Shown here: positions 47,528 to 59,625 of the stretch, one piece after another
How positions within the stretch are numbered: the first letter of the stretch is position 1
Layout of the letters: every line of letters begins with the position of its first letter
Source of the DNA: Scedosporium boydii
Lineage: Eukaryota; Ascomycota; Sordariomycetes; Microascales; Microascaceae
DNA length: 64,000 nucleotides
Assembly: GCA_002221725.1 (NCBI GenBank)
Contig: NJFT01000023.1
Location: 186,001-250,000 of the forward strand
Direction of reading: 5' to 3'
Translations under genes and position numbers: made by a program
Notes under the pieces: model-generated
What the model was told of the DNA's origin: nothing
The model's database searches: none
Seen by the model: only the letters and a program-made list of their open reading frames with translations

Positions 47528-49941
47528 ATGGCTCCTTCTTTCGATCACCTTCGTGAGGCCGACCTCGACGAGGAGGAATTTGATGAGGATGAGATTGATA
47601 TTTCCGACCTTCGCGAGAGATATGAGGTTCAACTCGAGCAGGGCTACGACACCTTCGTCGTCATCGACGGCCTGCCCGCAGTCACCGAGGAGCAGAAGCC
47701 TAGGCTTATCAAGTTCCTGATGAAGAAGTTCAACGCGGTGGGGACGGCGAGGGAGGATTCCATTTTTATGCCTTTTGGAGATGATGGAAAGTCTCTAAGG
47801 TAAGTTGATCATAAGTTGAGCGGCGAGGAAGGGGAGGATGTTTGGGATCAGAGAGAGCAAGGTGGTTGGTGAGAGCTGTGGACCTAACTTCCTGTTCTCT
47901 CCAGCTTTGCGTTTGTCGAATTTTCCACTGCCAGTGAAGCCGCCGCCGCCGTTAGGCAACTCGACCAAGCGCCTCTCGACAAGAAGCACACCCTCCGAGT
48001 CAACAAGCTTACCGATATCGAGCGGTACGGACGTGAGGGCAGGATAGACGATAACTTCGTTCCCCCCGAGATCGAGGAGTTCACTCCCAAGGAGCACCTC
48101 AAATCCTTCCTCAAGGACCCTAGCGGCCGCGGTCGTGACCAGTTCGTCATGTACAGGGGCGATAATGTTGGCGTCTTCTGGAACAACGAGAAGGACACGC
48201 CAGAGAACGTCGTGGACAGGAACCACTGGACGGAGACCTTCGTGCAGTGGTCTCCCCTGGGCACCTATCTTACTTCGGTCCACCAACAAGGCGTTCAGCT
48301 CTGGGGCGGCTCGTCCTGGAAGAGTCTCCAAAAACTCCCCCATCCCTTCGTCAACCTCGTTGCCTTCTCACCCAACGAGAACTACATTGTCACCTGGTCC
48401 GCCCGCCCCATCTCCGTTCCCGACGAGGGCCATCCCGTCCTCAGCCTCGACGATGACGGCAAGAACTACGTGATCTGGGACGTCGTCACTGGAAAGCCCC
48501 TCCGTTCGTTCGCCAACCTCGACACCGCCGGCGGCGACGACCACGGCGCTGCCAAGCAGAGGAAATTCCCCTGGCCCGCCTTCAAGTGGTCGGCCGACGA
48601 CAAGTACGTGGCCCGTCTCAACCAGGGCTCGTCCATCTCCGTCTACGAACTCCCGCGCATGAACCTCCTCGACAGGACGACGATCAAGATCGACGGCGTC
48701 ATGGACTTTGACTGGGCGCCATCTACCCCCCGCCGCGAGGGCGTCAAGCAGTACGAGCAGCTCTTCTGCTACTGGACCCCTGAAATCGGCAGCAACCCCG
48801 CCAAGGTCGGTCTCATGAGCATCCCCTCCAAGGAGGTTGTGCGTACCCTCAACCTCTTCAACGTCTCCGATGTGAAGCTGCACTGGCAATCGGACGCCAC
48901 CTACCTCTGCGTCAAGGTAGACCGTCACTCCAAGTCCAAGAAGTCTCAGAACACCACGCTCGAGATCTTCCGCGTCAAGGAGAAGGGCGTCCCCGTCGAG
49001 GTCGTCGACACCATCAAGGACACCGTCATCAACTTCGCCTGGGAGCCCAAGGGCGACAGGTTCGTCATCATCACGACGACGGAACCCCCCGGCCCCACGG
49101 CGGTGCCCCCCAAGACTTCGGTCGCCTTCTTCTGCCCCGAGAAGAACAAGGGTCCCACGGCGGGCAACTTTAAGCACCTCAGGACGCTAGACAAGAAGAA
49201 CAGCAACGCCATCTACTGGTCGCCCAAGGGTCGGTTCGTGGTCATTGCCACGGTGCACAACCAGCAGAGCTCCGACCTCGACTTCTTCGACCTCGATTTC
49301 GAGGGTGAGAAGCCCGAGGCGGAGAAGGACCTCACGGCCAACCTGCAGCTTATGAATACCGCCGACCACTACGGTGTCACAGACGTCGAGTGGGATCCCT
49401 CGGGCCGCTTCGTCGCGACCTGGGCGTCGGCTTGGAAGCACGCGGTAGGTTTTCTTCCAGGCAATGTCTTTTCGTCCTGTCTAATTTAATTTACTAATTC
49501 CTTTCTCTGCAGATGGAAAACGGATACCACATCTACGACTTCAAGGGCGAACAACTCCGCGAAGAGGGCCTCGAAAAGTTCAAGCAATTCGCCTGGCGCC
49601 CCCGTCCCCCCACCCTCCTCACCAAAGAAGAGCAGAAGCAGATCCGCAAGAACCTCCGCGAGTACAGCCGCGTGTTCGAGCAAGAAGACGCCGACCGCGG
49701 CGCGTCGGCCGACCTCGCCGTCGTCGAGGCGCGCCGCCGTCTCCTGGACGAGTGGCACGCCTGGCGCGAGCAGATCGAGGCCGAGGTCAAGGAGGAGCGC
49801 GAGATCTACGGCTTGCCTCAGGATCCTGTGGCGGAGCTTCTGAAGGCCAAGGCGGCGTCTTTGGAGGGTCCTCAAGAGGAGACGTTGGTGGAGGAGATTG
49901 TGGAGGAGGTGTTGGAGGAGAGCGAGGAGATCATCAGCTAA
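47528..49941 (+). CDS. prt1: Eukaryotic translation initiation factor 3 subunit B (eIF3b/Prt1)
   Basis: Scaffold subunit of eIF3, which brings the 43S preinitiation complex to mRNA. Exons 47528-47799, 47905-49444 and 49513-49941 give 746 aa, close to the fungal norm. An acidic N-terminus ([20 protein letters not shown]) leads to an RRM at about residues 40-125 (TFVVIDGLP, then [17 protein letters not shown] across the first intron), which in yeast binds other eIF3 subunits. A WD40-like propeller follows ([60 protein letters not shown]). The last exon ([20 protein letters not shown] to the acidic [15 protein letters not shown] end) is a charged helix that contacts eIF3 partners. Introns have GTAAGT and GTAGGT donors and CCAG/GCAG acceptors. 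It is intact and probably essential. Confidence 0.95.
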
Positions 49942-51120
49942 TTGCGGGGAGAATGAGGGTGAGGTTGAGGTCTTGGTTTGGTCATTTTCCACTTGTGTTT
50001 ATACATGATCACTTTTTTTCTTTTTTCTTCTCTAAGTTTACGCGCGTCCGACAAACAAAATGAAGGAAGAAGGGGGAGGAGGCTGGTCTATCGAACAAAA
50101 ACCGATGATATATGATAGGGTAGGCGTTAGAGTGGAAATGGAAACTCCCCATACAGAGGTTTGCATGATGCGAGTGGTTTTCTCTCCATGGCGAAAGTGC
50201 TATTGTTTCTTTCCACGGCGAGAAGTTCGATTCTTCTCTTTCTCCCCTTCGTAGGTCTCCCGTCAGGGTTCGACCTTCAGCCGTAAGCCTGTGGCTCTTT
50301 TTCAGCCATTGTCCCGCCGTGCATATCTACGACTTATTCCTCGGCGATCACTGCAGAATTCATCACGAAATGCATCACCAAGCAAGAGGGGGGCATTTTC
50401 CTCAGCCACTCAGAAACATCCCAATGCCGTGAACTCGTTCGCAAAGCCAGCCCCGCCGGACACCCCGCAACTGTAATGTCTTGGAAGGGCCTTTTGGGGC
50501 TGTTGTGCATCTTCTGGTGGCGAGCTGAGAAGGACGTGGCGTTCGTCGTTCGCTTGTGACGGCCGTCGGTGTCGATCACCAGCACCAGGCGCCAAGGAGA
50601 GCGGGTGCGTAGGCGTCTAAGTTTTATAAAACTTCGAAACGTTAGAACCACGACGCAAACACAAAAATAATGAAAAAGGAAAAGTGTGAAGTAAAATAGA
50701 TGTGACAGGTTGACACCTGTGTCCGGCCGTCACTGGTGGACGCCCAATGCCGGCCCGGCAAACTGGGGACGTAGTTTGAGTGGAGCAGTGAGTGTTTTTT
50801 TCAAGATCCGGCCGAGAAAACCATAAGTCTGCCAAGGCGAATTCTAGGAATTAAAGCAGGCCTAATAAATTCTATACTTACTACTACCTTAATTACTTCC
50901 TTAATCTTAATTACTATTTTTAACGTTTATATTTTAATTTTTAATATTAAAAATTAATTTATTATAATAATAAAATTAAATATTTTATATTTATATCTAT
51001 TTTAACTATTTTACTTATAAAAAAGTATATAAAAATATTTTTTTAAAAAAGTCTATAAAAAAATTTTTTTTTAATTTTCTATAATAATTAACTCACTAGA
51101 ATTAGACGACGATAGCCTCC
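49942..51120. other. intergenic with a strongly AT-rich island (about 50855-51105)
   Basis: The first 900 bases hold only short open frames. From about 50855 to 51105 the sequence is almost wholly A and T, ending just before the stop codon of the F-box gene. Such islands in otherwise balanced fungal DNA are typical of old repeats hit by RIP. Confidence 0.6.
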
Positions 51121-52490
51121 TTAGGAAGTTGCTAGTACTTCATGTCTATTATTTTGTCGCTCGCCATCAAGAGATTCTTGTTCATCCTCACCACCATCAG
51201 GGATGTTCCCGTCTTCATCCCCATCCTCTTCCTCATCCCAGTCGGTTTCATCCGGCTCCTCCGACTGTTCTGACACTCCATCCCAGTCATCAGGCACTTT
51301 GGCGCGATATAGATCAGCCAAGACCGAACACGGTGTCCAAATGCGACGACGGTTAGCCAGTCCCATGAACGGGCTGCGCATAAACTGCACAGGGCGTGAC
51401 ACCTCCTGTGCCCAGACCCAGATTCGCCGGAGATCCACTTTATCACCCCCGGTCTCCTCCACTTCCTTTACAATCCCCGGCAGCTCGTAGAACCACGGCA
51501 TGTCATCCGCCATACGGGTCCACCATAGCGTGCGATTGGCTAAAAGCAATCCCCTCGCGTACGAAGACGCCATTGTGAAGTTGACAACGTCTTTTGTTGG
51601 TAGGAAGTATAATATTCGGTGGATAATGTCGTAGGGCAGGCGGCAGAGGGGATTATCTCCATCTCCTGGTAAAGGCGAAGACGAAGGCGTTGAATCCTTA
51701 AGCTTGAAGGCTTTTCCTGAGATCACACTTCTCAAATAATCCATAGACTTAAGAGTTGCGGTCGGTTGTGCGACGAAGAGTTCCTCGCCAGGACGGCATA
51801 TCCAATACTAGTCAATTGGCGGCATTGGCTGGCCGTAGTCGATATTGAGAGCGGAGGGGTACATCTCTTCGTTTATAAGACCTCGCATTACATCGAACAA
51901 GGTCCGCTTCTGTAAAGCTGGAGACGCCGGCGAGCTCCCGGTGATACATCTCTCTAGAAGTTGGAAGCAGTCCAGGTGAAATGGGAAGCAGATGGGCCCG
52001 TCATGGTTCTCGTTGTAGCAAGTGAACACTCCCCATGGATCGTCCATGTGAACATCTCCTTGGTCGGAATACTTACCCGGGCCTGCAATGAAGGGCCTGT
52101 TCCACACAAATAACATACAAGTCAGTCTCCGTCTAACTGTTTCAGCTCTGGCTTCCATTTATCTTACCGCTTGGGCTGATGCGCTTCATCCGGGTGCGTG
52201 CGGATCGCGAGCGCGTAAAAGGCTTTGGTCCATGCAATATCCTCCTCAGTCACAATATCGCGGTCGTAGGTGTTCTCCTCCTCGTGTCCTTCGCCATCAC
52301 GCGGAACAGGAGAAGGTGGGTTCTCGACCTCAACCAAATACATATGCTCATGATCTGGAATATTCTGGGCTTTGCGCTCGGCCATGGTCCCCTCGAGTCG
52401 CCGCTGGAAATACTCTGAGCGCGGCGTGGTCGAAATGTGAACCATGATGTTGGGACCGCCACAGATGGCGCAGAAACAGTCGTACGGCAT
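51121..52490 (-). CDS. F-box protein interrupted by one in-frame TAG
   Basis: Two exons, 52490-52168 and 52096-51121, joined by a phase-correct intron (GTAAGA to AACAG), give 433 codons. The start MPYDCFCAICGGPNIMVHIS has Cys pairs. The region PFIAGPGKYSDQGDVHMDDP to FHLDCFQLLERCI is typical of large fungal F-box families, and LCRLPYDIIHRILYFLPTKD (codons about 260-280) is the F-box, placed mid-protein. That would bind Skp1 in an SCF ubiquitin ligase; the target is unknown. Codon 204 (51810-51808) is TAG: QPMPPID, stop, YWICRPGEELF. The frame before and after is intact, with 228 further codons to the true stop. The C-terminus is acidic (ETDWDEEEDGDEDGNIPDGG). Without reading through the TAG, the F-box itself would be lost. 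Confidence 0.75.
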
Positions 52491-55400
52491 GGCTCTGAGT
52501 GGAAATCTACTATATTTCTGAAGCATCCCTTTAGACGAGACTGATTAAAAACAATCCAAGCGGAATGCGGGAGTAGAAAGGTATTTATACCTTTGGACTG
52601 GCCTTATAAAAACCCAGTCGAAATATCCGGCCTGATTTTCCAAGATTTCTACCGCTTTCTAAGATAAAAAGCACCGTCCAGCCATTTTTACTACAGTACC
52701 TCAATAGTGTCATTATTATAGTTAACTAACTATAGTAGTTATATCTCTTTATAAGTGTTACGATCCTGACACCAGCCCGTCGACGGTACCAGCATCCACA
52801 AGATACTGGCGAGAAGTGCGTATTCAAGTGTAGGGGTATAGTTATGCTTGAATTGACTACTAGAGAGTCTTGAAAGACAAACTAGATACATAGTAAAACC
52901 CGTAGTTTATATAGACGTTTCCCTTCCAAGCTCTCTCCGGGACCGATGCCCTTCAGGCTCGGTCCTGTCCTATGGACCATGGTGGACCGACCGTCGGTCC
53001 TGTCGGTCCTATTCTCATTGGTCCATATTACTCCGTAGTTTTACCCTTTCTACTATTGAAACAGAGTAGTGCCGCCTACCCGTACACCGCAAGAAAAAGA
53101 AAATAGTTCGGTCAATGGTTCGTGGTATTTCCTGCAAGAAGCTGCTGCAGAACCCCTGACAGGAATGGACAGTTGTCGGAACTGTTGATCAATGGGAACA
53201 GAGCCAGATCAGAAAGAAGGCCTCCAAATAGGGGGAGGTTGAAGAATCATGTCAGTGCCCAAAGGAGCACCCTGTGACATATGTCAAGCCAGAACAAGCA
53301 GCAGGACGTCACCAATGATGAGGACCAGATAGAACTGGGTAAAAGAAGTCAATTGAATTAAAGAAAAACTAAATAATGATGAAGAACTTGAAGAAGATGA
53401 ACTTCCTTCTGTCCGATGAGAAGGAAGAAAAGAAAAGAAATAACTATGCTCTGCCCCCTGGGAAGGAAGAAAGTTCTTCCGCTGCCGCTCTTCCACCCCA
53501 TACGAGAACTGAACCCTCCTCACACCAGTCACCTTATTCCCTGTCTTAATAATAATAATAATAAATTGAAGTTTTATTTTTAAAAAATAATAATATTATT
53601 TAATAATAATATTAATAGAAAATAATATCCTAATTATACTATAACATAATTTCCTAGCCCTCGCCGTACCCTCCTCTATCCTAGTGCGCCACGACGAGTT
53701 TATCTTAGAAGGTTGGCATGTCTCGACCTTTGGTCTCCTTCCAACACGTCCACATGTCAAAACACTTGTTCGAATTCTAAACCTCGGCCAACCCCTTCTT
53801 TCGCCTCCCCCTTGATTTACAGGTTTCGTTTTTTAGTTTGGAAGAGGATATGGGCATGTTCATGGAGAGAGGGGGACGTTCCCTCGGGTACCTGGAAGAG
53901 AGTGGGAGGGCGGGTGCGGTCGTAGGTACCTCCTTTAGGTTCATGTACGTTCTGTTGGGGCCCCGCACGGAAATTTGTTGGGACACGCCCCCCGCCAAGA
54001 CCCTCGCTTTTTTCTTTTTTTTCTTCTCGTCTTCAATTTTCTTTTTGTTCTCTTTTTCTTTTCCCGCCCTGTTTTTAATGTCACTCTGGCTTATAATAGC
54101 TGAGTTGGTTGGCCTCTGTCTGGTCCCTTCGTCGCGTATCAATCTCAACCCCACCATTTTTTCAACAGTGACGTGACAGCTCCGGCCTAGACAAGGGCAG
54201 AAGAGAAAGCGAAGAAAAAAAGTTCACTGCTCTTCCCGAGAGAATCGTTCCACCAGTGCAGTCCAAGATGATCCAAGGGATCAATTGAGTTTGGAATGGC
54301 GAGATGTTGAAGGGCGGTGAGATTTTTTCCTTGCAGATCTTGAGGTGAGATCTCGGGATGGCTTCAAACCTGGCGAGCAAGTCCTTGTAATTCAGAGCGC
54401 GCAGAACAAGAAGAGCAAGGAAGAAAACCCGATGTTGGATTGGTGAATGGACTGTTTAAACTTGTTGGTTGGTTCTCTCCGCTACATTTAATACGCGAGT
54501 ATTGCGGTCTGAGCTGGCATTAGTTTGATGCAAGTCATCCCGAAAAGACAGGAATAAACCCGCTCGGAGTTCGAAAGGCGGTAGATTATCGATGAACCGC
54601 AAGTAAGCCTTGTTCGCCCGATTTTTTGAAGCACGAAAACCGAGTCTTCTGTCTTGGTGCTCTCGATCAATTTGTTGATCTTTGAACTGAAAGATGGGAC
54701 GATCCGGAAACTCTGGGAGTAAGCTAACGCGAAGATCTCCAAAAGGTCGCATCTCCACATCAAGATCACGGTATTGGAGTTGGATTTTTGGGGGAGAGAG
54801 GGAACCGGGCATCGGGGATCTCTCGTGCTCTCGTGGCGTCGAGGGAGTTGGTATCCAAGCTATCGCCGAACCGAAGCCAAATCGGGTCAGAGTCCCGGAA
54901 TAAGTGGGCTTTAAGTGAACACTACATTTGACATGTTTGAGAAGGAGGATGCTGGACTGCAGCTCCGCGGGAGGCCTGCGTGCAATCTAGATATAGTATA
55001 CATACTTGTAGCCCAGCGTAGTAGTATACGGCAGTGTTGCGCACTTACTTATTCCCCTCGGTTGTATCGAATGAAGCATGCGGAGCGACTCAGGAAGACC
55101 GAGAACCAGACAAAGTGAGCTGAGAGCGGATGAGCTTTGCCGGGCGTATCAGTATCGATACCGCGTAGCCTAGCCTGGAGCCGATCAACGGGGCCACTTT
55201 CCTTCCTACTTCCTACCTCGTAAGTAACTCATCCAGTTGGCAGACCGAGTTGAAGATGCCCAGAGACAAAGCGCAATTGAGGTTGCTTTGGAGAGTGGTG
55301 AGTAGTGAGGGTACTTCGCGGGAAGTAAAGTCACAGTGGGACTTGGATTATAGACCAACCCCTCCCCCCACATGCCCCAACAAAGTTTGGATGCGGCGAT

Positions 55401-56592
55401 TTGGATTGGAAGCTAGAACCTGTGCCCCTGGAAATCAAATACTTGAAGGAGTGGAAAAGGCACTGGACAAACCCAGCATTGGACTTTCCGGGGGGGATAA
55501 TTCGACATCTCAATGCAACTCGCATCCAAGTTCAGCGAGCGCAGATACAAGCAGAGGTATCTTCTCCGATTCTCTGACCACCTTGGACCTTCGGATGCCG
55601 AGTCCAGCAAGGGAGCAAAGCCATTGAGCCCATTGAGCCATTGACCATTCATCGTCGTGTAGATCCCCGTATGGCATGTCGTCTCTCCTCTCACTCTCCA
55701 CCTCTCCCCCAACCCCAACCCAACCATATAAGTGGAAAGTGGAAATATTTGTTCAGATGGCCCCGCCGGCGAGGTAGACAGTACTATCCCGGACACTTTG
55801 ACTGTAGGCCAAAACTTTGTATCCAATACTCCTCTGTGGAGTGGAGGACCCTAAAACAACTTGCCGCAAACTAGAGCAACAAGAAAAAAAAAAGAAAACG
55901 AGGACAAAAAAAAAGTTCGGAGAAAGGGCATTAAAACACAAGAAAAAAGGAGACCAAAAAAAAGGACCCCTTCATGAAGACCAGCCAAGGAAACCGGCAA
56001 CGGGGCCCCCGAATAAGAACAAATCAACGACAGGGCAATTACCATTTGGCCATTCTCCCTTGCTCTTACCCTCTTCGCCTCTCGTTCTCAACTCTTTGGC
56101 TGGATCCACTGAACAAGCGCTCAAGTCCGAAAGTTCTTCTTTCACGTGGTAAAAGGGACACAAGAAGAAACGCAGCAAGGAAGGCGCAGGCTGAGCTGAC
56201 TGGTTCCCGGGAAGGAAGACCAAAAAAAAAGTCACCAGAGGCAAAAAAGTAACAAAAAATCTTGCCGCCCTGCACAGGTTAGTGTAAATAAACCCATTTC
56301 CCCAGTCTCTTTTATCCTCCTCCTCTCCACCCCCGACCACCTCGGTCTTCCCTTTTTTATTTCTTAGGCCCTCCTCTTTCCCTCCCACACCTCTGCTTCC
56401 CTCTCCCGGACGGATCCAATTGGGATCGGTCTTTGTTTCTTTCCCGCCTCTCCTCCCGAGACTCCTATATCCTTCTCTTCTCTCTTTCACCAAGAGATCC
56501 TTTTCTCTTTCTCGTTCTCTTCTTTCCTCACAGCCCCTAACCCATTGGAATATCGTAGCTCTTTCGCTCGCGGTCCTCTTCCCCCCTCCAAA
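52491..56592. other. long intergenic region with AT-rich stretches and repeat-like motifs
   Basis: About 4.1 kb with no convincing gene. At 52685-52760 and 53545-53655 the DNA is AT-rich, the latter with an (AAT)n run. Around 52938-53022 there are several GGACCGA/TCGGTCC motifs, including a perfect 7-bp inverted repeat around CCG (about 52985-53001). The block starting TGTTACGATCC at about 52757 could be an LTR remnant, but I find no matching end or target duplication. A minus frame at 54456-54812 (118 aa, start MPGSLSPPKIQLQYRDLDVE) is unassigned. The last 300 bases are CT-rich and are the leader of the desaturase gene. Confidence 0.4.
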
Positions 56593-58169
56593 ATGGCATC
56601 CACCGCCGTCGCCGACTCGCAGTCGGCTACCCGCCGCGGAGTCTCCCGCCTCGACTCCGAATACTCGTCGCCCTCCACAGCCGTCGCATCGCCCCTCGAC
56701 TCCCCCAGGCCCTCTGCCTCCTCCACCTCCCTCTCCTCTCTCGCCTCCGAAGCCGTCATCGAGAGCAAGGACCTCGGCGTCCTCCTCGACACCTACGGCA
56801 ACCCCTTCGTGCCCCCGGACTTCACCATCAAGGACATCCGCGATGCCATCCCCACACACTGCTTCGAGCGGTCCGCCCTCAAGGGCTACTTGTACGTCGC
56901 CCGCGACCTGCTCTGCCTCGCCACGACGTTTTACGTCTTCCACAATTATGTGACCCCCGAGTACATCCCTTCGACGCCCGCCCGCGCTGGTCTCTGGGCG
57001 CTGTACACCGTGCTCCAGGGCTTCTTCGGCACGGGAATCTGGGTGCTCGCCCACGAGTGCGGTCACCAGGCCTTCTCCACCTCAAGGACCATCAACAACG
57101 TCACGGGCTGGTTCCTCCACTCGGCCCTCCTCGTCCCTTACTACTCGTGGCAGCTGTCCCACTCGGCCCACCACAAGGCCACCGGAAACCTCGAGCGCGA
57201 CATGGTCTTCGTGCCCCGCACCCGCGAGCAGCAGGCCACCCGCCTCGGCAAGATGGCCCACGAGCTCGGCGAGCTCACCGAGGAGACCCCCATCTACACC
57301 CTCATCATGCTCATCGCCCAGCAGCTCGTCGGCTGGCCCAACTACCTCCTCACCAACGTCACCGGCCACAACTTCCATGAGCGTCAGCGCGAGGGTAGGG
57401 GTAAGGGCAAGAGCAACGGTCTTTTCGGCGGCGTTAACCACTTCGATCCCCGAAGCCCGATTTATGACAACAAGCACGCTGGCCGTATCATCATGAGCGA
57501 TATCGGTATCCTCATCACTGGAAGCATCCTGTACTACCTCGGCAACCGCTTCGGCTGGACCAACATGCTTGTGTGGTACTTTATCCCCTACCTCTGGGTG
57601 AACCACTGGCTCGGTAAGTTGTTTTTTCGTCCTTCATTCGATTTTCGTCTTCGACAGCCCTGTTTCGTCAATGTGAAGTTTCACGAAAGAAAGAAAAGAA
57701 CAAGTAAAAGAGACTCTCGCTGACTTCCTCTCTCGCAGTCGCCATCACCTACCTCCAGCACACCGATCCCTCCCTCCCCCACTACCACTCTGAGGAGTGG
57801 AACTTCGTCCGCGGCGCCGCCGCCACCATCGACCGCGAGATGGGCTTCATCGGCCGCCAGCTCTTCCACGGCATCATCGAGACCCACGTGCTCCACCACT
57901 ACGTCTCCACCATCCCCTTCTACAACGCCGACGAGGCCACCGAGGCCATCAAGAAGGTCATGGGCGAGCACTACCGCTCCGACACCAAGGACGGGCCCTG
58001 GGGCTTCCTGCGCGCCATGTACAGGTCCGCCAGGTCGTGCCAGTGGGTCGAGCCCAGCGTCGGCGCCAAGGGAGCCGGCAAGAACATTTTGTTCTTCAGG
58101 AATAGGAATGGCATTGGGCCTAGGCCGTTGAATGCGGAGGAGTATAGGGCGATGAAGCAGTCCAAATAG
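56593..58169 (+). CDS. Delta-12 fatty acid desaturase (oleate to linoleate)
   Basis: An ER membrane di-iron enzyme that adds a double bond at carbon 12 of oleoyl groups. Exons 56593-57613 and 57739-58169 (intron GTAAGT to CGCAG) give 483 aa, the usual size. The three histidine boxes are HECGH (154-158), HSAHH (190-194) and HVLHH (390-394), which bind the iron pair. Hydrophobic spans include LYVARDLLCLATTFYVFH, LYTVLQGFFGTGIWVLA and MSDIGILITGSILYYL. The 60-residue Ser-rich N-terminus precedes GNPFVPPDFTIKDIRDAIP, typical of fungal Fad2/OdeA. Box sequences favour Delta-12 over Delta-15 or dual-function enzymes, but these differ little. The in-frame upstream start at 56545 is not an obvious ATG; AAAATGG at 56593 is preferred. 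Confidence 0.93.
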
Positions 58170-59625
58170 AGAAGAGGGAGAAGAAATGACGGGTTGGAAA
58201 TTTTAATGCGGAAATGAATGAAGGAAAAAAGAGAGCGGTTTGATTTGTTTCTGTTCCGCTTAGATCTCTTTTTTTTGGTTTCCATAGAACGAAAATGATT
58301 TTGACTAGGAGCCTAGAATGTTGGAAGGAGGAATGAAAAATGGCATGACCAAATGACCACAGAGAGAGGGAAGAGAAGGGAGGGACAAAGATTGAAAGGA
58401 AGGACCCCAATCCATCTAGTCCTATTTATAATTGATAGACCATCTCTTTTTTGCAATGTCTGTTTCTTTTCTTGCCAGTTTGTCTTTCTATTTTGGTTGT
58501 TTTGAGTCTCGTGAACTTGGCAGAGAGAAGGGATGAAGAGACGAACATGATTCCCATTCATGAGATAGAAATCAACCAACCTGATGATTTGCTAAACTAG
58601 ACGAAGGTGGGGAAAGAAGGGGGAATATAGAATCTGAAGCAGAAATGGAAATGTGATGTGATAGATGAGAGGGTGTGTGTGTCGTGTGAGAGGTGAGAGG
58701 TGAGAGGTCATTTCATAATACCCCTCAGTTCTGTTGTCTGATTTCTGTTCCTGTTCCTGTTTCGGTTTCTGAACCAACCCGACGCTTTCCGCGCTTTGTT
58801 TAGTGAAGTATCACCGAGCGTTCTCTTCCTAATAGGGAATGATCAGGAACACAAGAAGGGAAGGATACACAAAAGGGGAGATGCAAAAGGGGAGATGCGA
58901 GATCAGGGCTTGACGTTTCGCAAGGTTTGTGTCTGCCTGTGTGTTCCCGCCTTGAAATAATAGATGACCCGGAGGAGAGTGGTGGAATGATATGAGGACG
59001 AGAGCGCGGAGGAGGGGTCGTCATGATCTCCGAGACTCCCGTCCCGTTTAGGGAAATGGCACAGATTCAGTGATTCAGTCCCCATGGTCCAATTCCAATG
59101 CCCCAGATGCCATAAATAATGGCAATGGACCTGTATCGGGAACCATCCTCGGGACAGGGATAATAATAGTAAAATGATGGGAGTGAAAAGGTTTAAACAC
59201 GAAGTATGCAGAAAATAACATCAGTACTCACCGTACTGAGTAGACCCAAGGTGAAGTAAACCCCTCCGGATCTCTCGGGCGGCCATCCACTCCGTCCCCG
59301 ATATGTGTTCGACTCGTTTCCTGTCAAACGAGACACTCTCATTCTACGGACGAGCCCTTCGCTCTGGGGGAGAGCATCTGAAGTCAAATATGTCTTGATA
59401 GAAGTGTGAGACAGTAGACGCGTACATGTTTATATATAACTAGTCAAAACAAGACCCGAACAAGCTCATACAATGAAAATACATTTCCAAATTTGACCAT
59501 GTAGATTCTCGACAATATAAAAGAACTGTAGAAGGAAGAAAACGAGCGCGTACAAAACCAACATGTTCAAAATCCAAGACAAACTGTACCAGAGAAACAA
59601 AACCTGCAACTCTCTCTCCATCAAC
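58170..59625. other. intergenic, convergent 3' flanks
   Basis: Shared 3' region of the converging desaturase and Ire1 genes. A GTGTGTGT run and several GAGAGGT repeats lie at about 58672-58710. Short open frames only; no gene or RNA recognised. Confidence 0.5.

Noticed and set aside
48368..49177. 269-codon open frame on the minus strand inside eIF3b
   Set aside because: It is the antisense shadow of a GC-rich conserved coding region; composition is Gly/Val/Asp-biased and no family is recognised.
9405..51810. Reassignment of the TAG codon in this organism
   Set aside because: TAG ends the TBC gene at the expected place, and most conserved genes contain no internal TAG, so general reassignment does not fit.
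55972..57066. 364-codon minus-strand open frame over the desaturase 5' end
   Set aside because: Shadow of the leader and N-terminal coding part; Glu/Gly/Arg low complexity.
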